11,609 nucleotides of DNA. Origin: Nitrososphaerota archaeon (GTDB lineage Archaea; Thermoproteota; Nitrososphaeria; Nitrososphaerales; UBA183). The stretch lies in NCBI GenBank assembly GCA_029784825.1, contig JAFMAU010000059.1:1-11609 (forward strand), read 5' to 3'. Numbering within the stretch: the first letter of the stretch is position 1; each line of letters begins with the position of its first letter. Of the stretch, positions 5,580-11,609 are shown piece by piece. The notes beneath the pieces are model-generated. The model had not been told where the DNA came from. It saw only the letters and a program-made list of their open reading frames with translations, and ran no database searches. The translations under genes were made by a program, and so were the position numbers.

Positions 5580-6155
5580 TTGAGTGCAGAGCCTCGCAAG
5601 TCGAAGAGGAAGGACGCAGAGAAGAAGGCAGAAGGCGCCTTGAAGGAAGCCGAGGAGGAGGTTGTGAAGGCTGCGAAGTCGGTCAAGCGCGAAGTGAAGA
5701 AGGTGGAGAAGTCCGCGAAGGGCGCTGGTAGCAAGGGGCCAGCTTCAGTGAAGCCGAAGGGAAAGGCCCCCGAACCTGCGGTCCTGACGAGGCACGAGAC
5801 TTGGATGATCGCGCGGCGCGGGAAAGGGTTCTCGCTCGGGGAGCTGGCTGGAGCTGGAATCACCCCAAGGGCGGCACTCAGGTGGGGTGTGAGCGTCGAC
5901 CACAGGCGCAGGAGCGTCATCGAAGGTAACGTCAGCGCACTCAAGCACTGGAACAGCCGACCGTCGGTCGCAAAGTCGGCAGAGACGAAGACCGTAGAAC
6001 TCGCTGAAGAAGTCGAGGGCGAGGCTGCAGCGATCGTAAAGGAAGCTGAGAAGGCGGAGAAGGCCCTGAAGAAGGAGTCGAAGAAGGCGGCGACCGCGGT
6101 AAAGGAAAAGGTCGAAAAGCCGAAGGCCAGGCAGAAGAAGAAAGACAGCGCCTAG
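5580..6155 (+). CDS. rpl13e: Ribosomal protein eL13-like protein with long charged extensions
   Basis: A 191-residue basic protein in three parts. Residues 1-62 are Lys/Glu/Ala rich and likely helical or disordered. Residues about 66-125 match the eukaryotic/archaeal L13e core: RRGKGFSLGELAGAGI, RAALRWGVSVDHRRRS and EGNVSALKHW, the last two like the family's G(I/V)xVDxRRRN and ExNVxxLK. Residues 133-191 are again Lys/Glu/Ala rich, coiled-coil-like, ending RQKKKDSA. eL13 binds 23S rRNA in the large subunit; in archaea it is known from only part of the TACK group. Archaeal eL13 proteins are often near 80 residues, so most of this one is extension, which may be extra rRNA contact or a different nucleic-acid role. 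TTG start follows from box A 5547-5554. Its stop shares CTAG with the convergent glycosylase gene. Confidence 0.8.
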   Translation: MSAEPRKSKRKDAEKKAEGALKEAEEEVVKAAKSVKREVKKVEKSAKGAGSKGPASVKPKGKAPEPAVLTRHETWMIARRGKGFSLGELAGAGITPRAALRWGVSVDHRRRSVIEGNVSALKHWNSRPSVAKSAETKTVELAEEVEGEAAAIVKEAEKAEKALKKESKKAATAVKEKVEKPKARQKKKDSA

Positions 6156-7063
6156 ACGGCTTCTCTTGCGGCCATGAACAGGTACTGCTGCGCGTAGCCT
6201 GCATACGGTCCGAAATACTTCCTCACCGAGCTCGAGACTTTCGCGTAGTCGCCTGGGGACAGCTTGACCTTGGCACCCCGCTTTAGCCGCGTCCGAATGG
6301 TGGCGCCCAGGAGGCGAGGGTAAGAATTCGAAATCGCCCTGGCAATCCAGACGTCGATGGGGAACGACTCGTCCTTGCCAAAGGAGTAGAGCAGTGCGCA
6401 GTCCGCCACCTTGGGCCCCACACCAAGAAGGACCTTTTGCCCGACCAACTCGCTCAGGAGGAGCCTTCTTGCCTCTTCATAGGGGAGCGACGAGACCTTC
6501 TGAAAGTCGACGCGTCCTGAAGCCACTGCCGACGCCACCCGTCGGAGGAACGGCGCCCTGTAGCCCAGCCCGCAATTCCTGAGGTCAGCGACCGAAGCAT
6601 CTGCGAGGTCCGAGGGAGACGGGAAGGCGTAGTGTTCCTCTCCTTCGAAAGAGAACGGCCGACCGAACCGGCGGCAGATTTCCAACACCATCTTCTGTAT
6701 CCGGGGTATGTTCGCGTTGGTGGCGAGCACGAACGAGGCGAGGCACTCCCACCTGTCCTGCCTGATTAGACGGAGACCGTAGAATCTTTCGACCGCGGTC
6801 GTGATCGTGTCGTCCTTTGCGATAGAGGCGAGGACCTGCTCAAGGTTGTCATCCAGCCTGAAGTAGGTCGAGACGAAAGTGGCATTGAGCCGATCCGTGC
6901 TCGAGACGCACACCAGCGCGTCCCCTTCTCGCTTTGCCTTCAGAACGCCCCCCGAAACGTCACCCTGCCACCACTCTCCGGTCCTCCTCCACCTGAAGGT
7001 CTGGCCGCTGTCCAGGGTGTAATCCAGGTTGAAGGGAGAACCCAGCGGGATCGCGAACTCCAA
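6152..7063 (-). CDS. ogg: 8-oxoguanine DNA glycosylase/AP lyase, OGG1 type
   Basis: A 303-residue protein with both OGG1 parts. The N-terminal domain shows DSGQTFRWRR (18-27), the family's (D/S)GQxFRW. The helix-hairpin-helix GPD domain has NANIPRI (116-122), GLGYRAPFL (165-173) and LLGVGPKVADC (212-222), in which K218 is the Schiff-base lysine, and FPIDVW (234-239), in which D237 is the catalytic aspartate. It removes 8-oxoguanine opposite C in base excision repair and can nick the AP site. Length is close to OGG1 rather than the shorter archaeal OGG2/AGOG types. TTG 7063 is preceded by box A at 7088-7096, so leaderless. It is divergent from the aminotransferase gene and convergent with eL13, using the same CTAG for its stop. 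Superoxide dismutase nearby gives an oxidative-damage theme, but there is no sign of co-transcription. Confidence 0.93.
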   Translation of the reverse strand: MEFAIPLGSPFNLDYTLDSGQTFRWRRTGEWWQGDVSGGVLKAKREGDALVCVSSTDRLNATFVSTYFRLDDNLEQVLASIAKDDTITTAVERFYGLRLIRQDRWECLASFVLATNANIPRIQKMVLEICRRFGRPFSFEGEEHYAFPSPSDLADASVADLRNCGLGYRAPFLRRVASAVASGRVDFQKVSSLPYEEARRLLLSELVGQKVLLGVGPKVADCALLYSFGKDESFPIDVWIARAISNSYPRLLGATIRTRLKRGAKVKLSPGDYAKVSSSVRKYFGPYAGYAQQYLFMAAREAV

Positions 7064-7087
7064 ACTCGTTGTGTTTGCGGAGGGCGG

Positions 7088-7096
7088 CGTTAAATG
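7088..7096 (-). promoter_or_regulatory. Box A of the OGG1-type glycosylase gene
   Basis: CATTTAACG on the minus strand, 25-33 bases before TTG 7063. Confidence 0.5.
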
Positions 7097-7117
7097 ACTC
7101 TTGCGGGAAGAACGCAG

Positions 7118-7126
7118 TTGAAATAC
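7118..7126 (+). promoter_or_regulatory. Box A of the class III aminotransferase gene
   Basis: TTGAAATAC, 23-31 bases before TTG 7149. With 7088-7096 it makes a compact divergent promoter pair in an 85-base gap. Confidence 0.45.
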
Positions 7127-7148
7127 AACCCGCAGGGCTGGTCTAGGG

Positions 7149-8456
7149 TTGTCGAGGGGTTATGAACGGACGACCCGAGGCTCGAAGCGCCTTTTCACGA
7201 GGGCGAACGAAGTCTTCGCCGGAGGCATCAACCATAACGCCAGGTACTACGCCCCGTACCCGCTCTTCGTCAGCAAGGCGAGGGGTGAGCACATCTGGGA
7301 TGAAGACGGCAACAGATACACCGACTACTGGATGGGGCACATGGCGCTCATTCTGGGGCATTCGCCGAAAGTCGTGGTCGACGCCCTTCGGGCTCAGATC
7401 GCGAACGGGACCCATTATGGCATGGGGAGCAGCCTTTCCGTCGAGCTCGGGGAAGAGATCCAGAAGGCGGTCCCGTGCGCAGAGAGGCTGAGGCTCTGCA
7501 ACACTGGTGCCGAAGCCACGATGTATCTGGTCCGGCTGGCGAGAGGATACACCGGCAAGAGGACTGTGATCAAAATGGCGGGCGGATGGCATGGGTACAA
7601 CACCGAGCTCAACAAGGGGGTGCACAGCCCGTTCGACAGGGCGGAGAGCGCTGGAATACTCCAAGAGGAGCAGGAACATGTGAAGACGGTGAAGTTCAAC
7701 GACCTCGACGCCGCGGAGCGGGAGGTCAAGGCTTCCGGGGGTGACGCGGCTGTGATATTCCTCGAGCCCGTCCTCGGGGCCGGGGGGTGCATTCCTGCGG
7801 ACAGGGATTACCTGAAAGGCCTCCGAGAGCTGGCGGACAGGACGGGGACGCTTTTGGCGTTCGATGAGATAATCACCGGGTTCAGGGTAGCCCTTGGTGG
7901 AGCCCAGGAGTGGTACGGGGTCACTCCCGACCTCGCTTCGTTCGGGAAGATAGCCGGAGGGGGACTGCCTCTGGGGCTGGTTGCAGGAAAGAAGGAGATC
8001 CTGTCACTGGCTGACCCCGTTAAGAAGGAGAAGTTCGTCTCGATCGGCGGAGGGACCTTCTCCGAGAACCCGTTGAGCATGGCTGCGGGACTCGCGACGG
8101 TCAGGCATCTCAGGAGGAGGGCGAAGGAGATCTACCCTGCGCTTGACAAGGCGGGAAAGCACGTGAGGATAGGCGTTGACGAGGCGTTCAGAGAGGCCGG
8201 CATAGAAGCCCACTCAACCGGAATCGGGTCGCTCTTCCTCACCCACTTCGGCCCCGAGCCTGCGAGCTCCGGAGAAGAGTCGAGCGAGGACAAGCCGATG
8301 CAGAAGAGCTATGCACTCAGCATGATGGCCGAGGGGGTCTTTATCCTCCCAGGGCACCCGGGAGGCATCTCGACGGCGCACACCAAGAAGGATTTAGACG
8401 AGCTGATCCTCAAGAGCGGGAAGCAGTCAGAATATCTCGGAAGGGCGACAAAATAG
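7149..8456 (+). CDS. Class III PLP aminotransferase, glutamate-1-semialdehyde aminotransferase-like
   Basis: A 435-residue PLP enzyme that aligns end to end with HemL. Visible are DEDGNRYTDY (51-60), NTGAEATMYLVRLARGYTG (118-136, cofactor phosphate region), GGWHGY (145-150), FDEIITGFR (238-246, D239 for the PLP nitrogen) and FGKIAGGGLPLG (265-276) with K267 as the Schiff-base lysine, then FSENPLSMAAG. HemL makes 5-aminolevulinate for heme, and the window has a heme O synthase. Against a true HemL: the end motif, usually PSQFEAGF with a key Glu, reads PGHPGGIST here, SGTEAT is NTGAEAT, and GTLSGNP is GTFSENP. I therefore call the family but not the substrate; it may be one of the HemL-like aminotransferases or aminomutases. 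TTG 7149 is chosen by box A and by the N-terminal LFTRANEVFAGGIN match. It converges on sod with 11 bases between. Confidence 0.85.
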   Translation: MSRGYERTTRGSKRLFTRANEVFAGGINHNARYYAPYPLFVSKARGEHIWDEDGNRYTDYWMGHMALILGHSPKVVVDALRAQIANGTHYGMGSSLSVELGEEIQKAVPCAERLRLCNTGAEATMYLVRLARGYTGKRTVIKMAGGWHGYNTELNKGVHSPFDRAESAGILQEEQEHVKTVKFNDLDAAEREVKASGGDAAVIFLEPVLGAGGCIPADRDYLKGLRELADRTGTLLAFDEIITGFRVALGGAQEWYGVTPDLASFGKIAGGGLPLGLVAGKKEILSLADPVKKEKFVSIGGGTFSENPLSMAAGLATVRHLRRRAKEIYPALDKAGKHVRIGVDEAFREAGIEAHSTGIGSLFLTHFGPEPASSGEESSEDKPMQKSYALSMMAEGVFILPGHPGGISTAHTKKDLDELILKSGKQSEYLGRATK

Positions 8457-8467
8457 GGAAGCGAAGG

Positions 8468-9076
8468 TCACTTCTTGACCTTCGACAACCTAGAGTCGAC
8501 GTCAGACCAGTTCACTACGTTCCACCACGCATCTACGTATTTCGCCCTGTCGTTCAGGTACTGGAGGTAGTATGCGTGCTCCCATACATCCAGGCCCAGA
8601 AGCACGGTCATTCCGGCCAGGTGCATGAAGTTCTGCTTTTCGACCTGAGTCAGCACCAGCGAGTCGGTCTCGGGGTCATGGAGCAACAGCGCCCATCCGC
8701 TCCCCTCGACTGTCTTAGCCGCGTCGCTGAATTGTGCCTTGAACTTGTCGAAGCCGCCGAAGTCCCTGTTGACCCAGTCGCCGATGGAGCCGCCGGGAGA
8801 GCCGCCGCCCTTTCCAGGGGGGGCCATGTTGGGCCAGAAGATCGAGTGAAGGATGTGACCGTTGACGTTGAAACTGTAGTCTCTCAGTACAGCTCTGACG
8901 TCAATCTGCGCCTCGCCTTTGCGCGACTTCTCGAGCTTCTCAAGTGCCGCGTTGGCGCCGTTCACGTAGGCCTGGTGGTGTTTGTCGTGGTGCAGGGTCA
9001 TGATTTGCTTTGAGATGTGAGGCTCTAGGGCGTCGTAGCCGTATGGTAGTGGTGGAAGTGCGTATGTCTTCGCCAT
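8468..9076 (-). CDS. sod: Superoxide dismutase, Fe/Mn family
   Basis: A 202-residue protein of normal length. The N-terminus LPPLPYGYDALEPHISKQ and LHHDKHHQAYV are typical; metal ligands are H29, H77 (HILHSIFW), D163 and H167 (LDVWEHAYY). It disproportionates superoxide to oxygen and peroxide in the cytoplasm; there is no signal peptide. Fe versus Mn use cannot be settled: G73 occupies the position where Fe enzymes often carry Gln, and VEKQNF (145-150) replaces the ANQD of bacterial Mn enzymes, a pattern seen in archaeal forms that may accept either metal. The ATG at 9076 follows box A 9101-9108. Transaldolase ends 39 bases upstream on the same strand, but the box between them argues for separate transcription. 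Confidence 0.96.
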   Translation of the reverse strand: MAKTYALPPLPYGYDALEPHISKQIMTLHHDKHHQAYVNGANAALEKLEKSRKGEAQIDVRAVLRDYSFNVNGHILHSIFWPNMAPPGKGGGSPGGSIGDWVNRDFGGFDKFKAQFSDAAKTVEGSGWALLLHDPETDSLVLTQVEKQNFMHLAGMTVLLGLDVWEHAYYLQYLNDRAKYVDAWWNVVNWSDVDSRLSKVKK

Positions 9077-9100
9077 TTAGGGATGGCGCACCCTCATTGC

Positions 9101-9108
9101 GTAAAAAG
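9101..9108 (-). promoter_or_regulatory. Box A of sod
   Basis: CTTTTTAC on the minus strand, 25-32 bases before ATG 9076, in the short gap after the transaldolase gene. Confidence 0.5.
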
Positions 9109-9115
9109 TTGTCTG

Positions 9116-9781
9116 CTAGACCGTAATCGAGGCCTTCGCCTTCTTGGCCTTCTCCCAGTCGTCCAGGAAGCGCTTCAGCCCCGAGTCGGTCAGCGGGTGC
9201 TGCATCATCTTCTCCATGACCTCCGTTGGCATGGTCGCGATATCGGCGCCAATTTTGGCTGCTTCAAGCACGTGCTGAGGGTGGCGGATGCTGCCAACCA
9301 AGACCTCCGCCTTCATGTGGTAGTTGTCCCGGATCTTCACTAGGTCCTCGACCAGACTCATCCCGCGCTGACCAATGTCATCCAGGCGTCCGATGAAAGG
9401 GCTCACGAAGGATGCCCCCGCCTTTGCCGCCAGGAGCCCCTGGTTCGCCGAGAAGACGAGGGTCATGTTCACGCGGATGCCCGACTGACTGATCGCCTTC
9501 GTGGCTCGCAGCCCTTCGGGAATCATGGGTATCTTGACGACGACGTTCGGCGCTATGGCCGAAAGGTGCCTCCCCTCCGTGAGCATGCCATCGAAGTCGG
9601 TGCTCACCACCTCCGCGCTCACATCTCCCTTTACTTCATGGCAGATGGCCGCGATTATCTCCTCGAATTCTCCAGGCTCCTTGGCCACAAGCGATGGGTT
9701 TGTGGTGACCCCATCGACCACTCCCATCTGGTTGAACTTCTTGATGTGAGCGAGGTTGGCCGTGTCGAGGAAAAGCTTCAT
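9116..9781 (-). CDS. tal: Transaldolase, TalC/MipB type
   Basis: A 221-residue single-domain barrel, the short TalC form. [10 protein letters not shown] and [13 protein letters not shown] (23-35) are the family's first two strands; K83 in NVVVKIPMI is the Schiff-base lysine; later motifs are SPFIGRLDD and GADIATMP. Fructose-6-phosphate aldolases of the same family carry Gln where this protein has Glu57 (SAEV), so transaldolase activity is favoured: it moves a dihydroxyacetone unit between sedoheptulose-7-phosphate and glyceraldehyde-3-phosphate. The transketolase and epimerase genes just upstream complete the non-oxidative pentose phosphate pathway. The gap to them is 34 bases and holds a good box A (9805-9814), so this gene can be expressed on its own as well as by read-through. 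Confidence 0.93.
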   Translation of the reverse strand: MKLFLDTANLAHIKKFNQMGVVDGVTTNPSLVAKEPGEFEEIIAAICHEVKGDVSAEVVSTDFDGMLTEGRHLSAIAPNVVVKIPMIPEGLRATKAISQSGIRVNMTLVFSANQGLLAAKAGASFVSPFIGRLDDIGQRGMSLVEDLVKIRDNYHMKAEVLVGSIRHPQHVLEAAKIGADIATMPTEVMEKMMQHPLTDSGLKRFLDDWEKAKKAKASITV

Positions 9782-9804
9782 CTTTCTTCAAGAGGCTCCC
9801 GTTT

Positions 9805-9814
9805 GATATTAAAG
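9805..9814 (-). promoter_or_regulatory. Box A of the transaldolase gene
   Basis: CTTTAATATC on the minus strand, 24-33 bases before ATG 9781, immediately past the transketolase C-subunit stop. It shares its core with the regulator's box at 4706-4714. Confidence 0.55.
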
Positions 9815-9815
9815 C

Positions 9816-10760
9816 CTACTGCGATCTCGTCAGGCCTGTTGCTGCCTGTTCTATGCTCTCGGCCGTGAGGCCGTACTTCTTCAGGAGCTCACCTGCTTCG
9901 CCGCTCTCCCCGAAGGTGTCCATCACCCCCACCCTCTTCATCGGCGTCGGTCGAGACTCTCCGAGGACCTCCGCGACCGCGGATCCCATCCCACCGAGGA
10001 TGTTGTGTTCCTCCGCTGTCACGACCCTCCCGCACCGCTGCGCTACCTTGACTACAGCATCTGCGTCGATGGGCTTTATGGTGTGGAGGTCGACCACAGA
10101 CGCCGAGACCCCCTTCGCCTTCAGGGAATCGGCAGCCTTCAGGGCTTCGGGGACCATTATCCCGCACGCGATCAGAGCCACGTCGGAACCGTCCCTGAGG
10201 ACGCTTGCCTTGCCGAACTCGTACTCGAACCCGCTTTCATAGACCACAGGCGTGGATGACCTCGTCAGCCGGACGTAGAACGGCCCAGGTATCGAAGCGA
10301 TCGCCTTGACCGCGGACCGGGTAGAAACCGCATCAGATGGGACGATCACTTTCATCCTCGGTATCGACCTCATTATCGCGATGTCCTCTACCTGCTGGTG
10401 CGACGCACCATCTGGACCGACCGAGATCCCGCCGTGAGAGCATACTAGCTTGACGTTGAGGTTGGGATACGCGATGTTGTTGCGTATCTGGTCCACTGAT
10501 TTGCCCGGGACGAAGATGGCGTAGGTGCCGGCGAAGGCGACCTTGCCCGCCAGGGCCATGCCTGCCGCAATCGAGACGAGGTTCTGCTCGGCGATCCCGA
10601 CATTGAAGAAACGCTCGGGGAACTTCGTGGCGAACACCCCTGATTTCAAGGACCCAGTTGTGTCAGCGCCGATCACGACCACGTCGCGGTTGGTACCTCC
10701 CAGCTCCAAGAGGGCCTCGCCGTAGGCGTCTCGCATTGCCGACATCTTGGACATGGTCAT
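9816..10760 (-). CDS. tktB: Transketolase, C-terminal subunit
   Basis: A 314-residue protein equal to the middle (Pyr) and C-terminal domains of transketolase. VGIAEQNLVSIAAG (54-67) holds E58, the glutamate that activates thiamine diphosphate; SVGPDGASHQQVEDIAIMR matches the family's GxDGPTHQPxE region; TAEEHNILGGMGSAVAEVL is the C-terminal domain motif. It must pair with the N-terminal subunit encoded two genes upstream to make an active enzyme that transfers two-carbon units from ketose phosphates. The gene order is N subunit, epimerase, C subunit; its ATG overlaps the epimerase stop by four bases (ATGA), so all three are translationally coupled and probably one mRNA. Start at 10760 fits the overlap; M3 or M6 are possible alternatives. 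Confidence 0.93.
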   Translation of the reverse strand: MTMSKMSAMRDAYGEALLELGGTNRDVVVIGADTTGSLKSGVFATKFPERFFNVGIAEQNLVSIAAGMALAGKVAFAGTYAIFVPGKSVDQIRNNIAYPNLNVKLVCSHGGISVGPDGASHQQVEDIAIMRSIPRMKVIVPSDAVSTRSAVKAIASIPGPFYVRLTRSSTPVVYESGFEYEFGKASVLRDGSDVALIACGIMVPEALKAADSLKAKGVSASVVDLHTIKPIDADAVVKVAQRCGRVVTAEEHNILGGMGSAVAEVLGESRPTPMKRVGVMDTFGESGEAGELLKKYGLTAESIEQAATGLTRSQ

Positions 10761-11449
10761 GACCGGATTCCCGCTTTCTCGGCCTCGGCCCGCAGGGCAG
10801 CGATCGCACTAACAGGATCTTCCTGCCCATAGACCGCTGCGCCGGCCACCAGCACGTTCCCGCCCCGCTTGACGACGTCGGCCGCGTTGTCCGGCTCCAC
10901 CCCTCCGTCCACTTCTATGTCAGTCCCCAGCCCCCGCTCCTTCACCTGGGCGGCAATGCGCTGAAGCTTTGGCATGACCGACCTGTCCATCTTTTGGCCG
11001 CTGAACCCGGGCTTGACCGTCATCACTACGACCGTCGAGAGCTTGTCCAGCCGGTCCGAGGCCCACTTCGGCAGGTCGGTTTCCGGCTTGATCGCGAGTC
11101 CCATCTCCCTCCCCCTGGACCTGACCGCGCTGTAGAGCTCGTCGAACCGGCTCCCGTTCAGGACTTCGGCATGGAGGGTGACGAGGTCCGACCCCGCGTC
11201 CAGGAACTTGGCCAGGTGGTTCTGGGGGTTCTCGATCATAAGGTGGGTGTCGAACTTCATGTCGGTGAGGTGCCTGAGCGCCTTCACAGTTCCGGGACCG
11301 AAAGTGATGTTAGGCGCAAAGCTTCCGTCGATCACGTCGAGATGTACCTGGTCCGCCCTCCCCTCGACGGAAATCTCGACGGCCCTTTCCAAGTTGGCCA
11401 GGTTCCAGGCGAGGACAGATGGTGCGATCTTTACTGCTGCCAAGATCAC
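10757..11449 (-). CDS. rpe: Ribulose-phosphate 3-epimerase
   Basis: A 230-residue TIM barrel if started at GTG 11449; the open frame extends 24 codons further, but that part overlaps the transketolase N-subunit gene and is not RPE-like. Starting here the protein reads MILAAVKIAPSVLAWNLANL, as in the family, and GTGA joins it to the preceding stop. Metal ligands H36 and D38 (VHLDVIDGSF), H69 (DTHLMI) and D181 (EVDGGV) are all present; MTVKPGFSGQ (143-152) is the phosphate-side loop. It interconverts ribulose-5-phosphate and xylulose-5-phosphate, feeding transketolase, whose two subunits flank it. Small difference: DGSF in place of the more common DGHF. Confidence 0.93.
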   Translation of the reverse strand: MILAAVKIAPSVLAWNLANLERAVEISVEGRADQVHLDVIDGSFAPNITFGPGTVKALRHLTDMKFDTHLMIENPQNHLAKFLDAGSDLVTLHAEVLNGSRFDELYSAVRSRGREMGLAIKPETDLPKWASDRLDKLSTVVVMTVKPGFSGQKMDRSVMPKLQRIAAQVKERGLGTDIEVDGGVEPDNAADVVKRGGNVLVAGAAVYGQEDPVSAIAALRAEAEKAGIRS

Positions 11450-11609
11450 CGCTCCAGCTCGCTTAACACGTCTGACAGCTTTTCCTTGGTCGGCGGGGTG
11501 CCGTGGTAGTGGGGAGACCACTCCATGAAAGAGATGCCTTTCCCCTTGACCGTGTGCGCGACGATGACGGTTGGCCTGTTCCTAGTATTCATCGCCAGGT
11601 CGAAACCGT
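11446..11609 (-). CDS. tktA: Transketolase, N-terminal subunit (C-terminal end only)
   Basis: The last 54 codons of a gene that begins beyond the right edge. The translation contains NRPTVIVAHTVKGKGISFME, the end of the thiamine-diphosphate-binding N domain, followed by HYHGTPPTKEKL, matching the family's WHG(T/K)xP. Its TGA (11448-11446) overlaps the GTG of the epimerase gene, so it is the upstream member of the coupled operon. The thiamine-binding GDG motif lies outside the window. Confidence 0.9.
   Translation of the reverse strand, partial: GFDLAMNTRNRPTVIVAHTVKGKGISFMEWSPHYHGTPPTKEKLSDVLSELER

Noticed and set aside
5549..5944. Minus-strand frame of 131 codons opposite the eL13-like gene
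   Set aside because: The Ser/Phe/Ala-rich translation is the antisense image of the Lys/Glu-rich repeats.
7143..7679. Minus-strand frame of 178 codons opposite the aminotransferase
   Set aside because: Antisense shadow with no family motif; the plus strand has a full-length PLP enzyme.
11450..11521. 24-codon N-terminal extension of the ribulose-phosphate epimerase
   Set aside because: It lies wholly inside the transketolase N-subunit frame; GTG 11449 gives a family-like N-terminus and GTGA coupling.
1..11609. Mobile elements, CRISPR arrays, defence or toxin genes
   Set aside because: I looked for transposase or integrase motifs, direct-repeat arrays and terminal inverted repeats and saw none; base composition and start signals are even throughout.

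Overview
The window looks like a piece of a GC-rich archaeal chromosome, most likely from the Thermoproteota (TACK) side. Evidence: a tRNA-Tyr with the archaeal/eukaryal C1:G72 pair and A73, interrupted by three bulge-helix-bulge introns; a ribosomal eL13 core; transketolase encoded as two separate polypeptides; and a TATA-like box A about 22-36 bases before nearly every start codon, which implies mostly leaderless mRNAs, several with TTG starts. Heme O synthase, a Rieske protein and Fe/Mn superoxide dismutase suggest oxygen respiration or at least oxygen exposure. Exact lineage cannot be fixed from this window; a deep Nitrososphaeria-like or crenarchaeal relative is a guess.

Left part (1-3787): the start of a ThiI-type tRNA 4-thiouridine synthetase gene runs off the left edge, preceded on the same (minus) strand by heme O synthase (cyoE/ctaB). 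Divergent from cyoE is an unrecognised multi-span membrane protein with CC and CxxC motifs. Directly after it lies the three-intron tRNA-Tyr(GTA) with its own promoter and T-run terminator. On the opposite strand is a Rieske iron-sulfur protein fused behind a four-helix membrane module.

Middle (3788-6155): a minus-strand pair encodes a two-winged-helix regulator and a small membrane protein of DUF7521-like type. Then come two plus-strand orphan small membrane proteins and an eL13-like ribosomal protein with unusually long Lys/Glu/Ala-rich extensions.

Right part (6152-11609): an OGG1-type DNA glycosylase (minus) faces away from a class III aminotransferase of the glutamate-1-semialdehyde aminotransferase group (plus). 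These are followed on the minus strand by superoxide dismutase, a TalC-type transaldolase with its own promoter, and a translationally coupled transketolase N subunit - ribulose-phosphate 3-epimerase - transketolase C subunit operon. The last four genes are the non-oxidative pentose phosphate pathway. The window is gene dense; no intergenic stretch exceeds 300 bases, and I see no insertion sequence, CRISPR array or phage gene.

The most remarkable element is the tRNA-Tyr at 2456-2610, which is unreadable as a cloverleaf until introns of 16, 45 and 20 nt are removed from the D arm (22/23), anticodon loop (37/38) and T loop (59/60).
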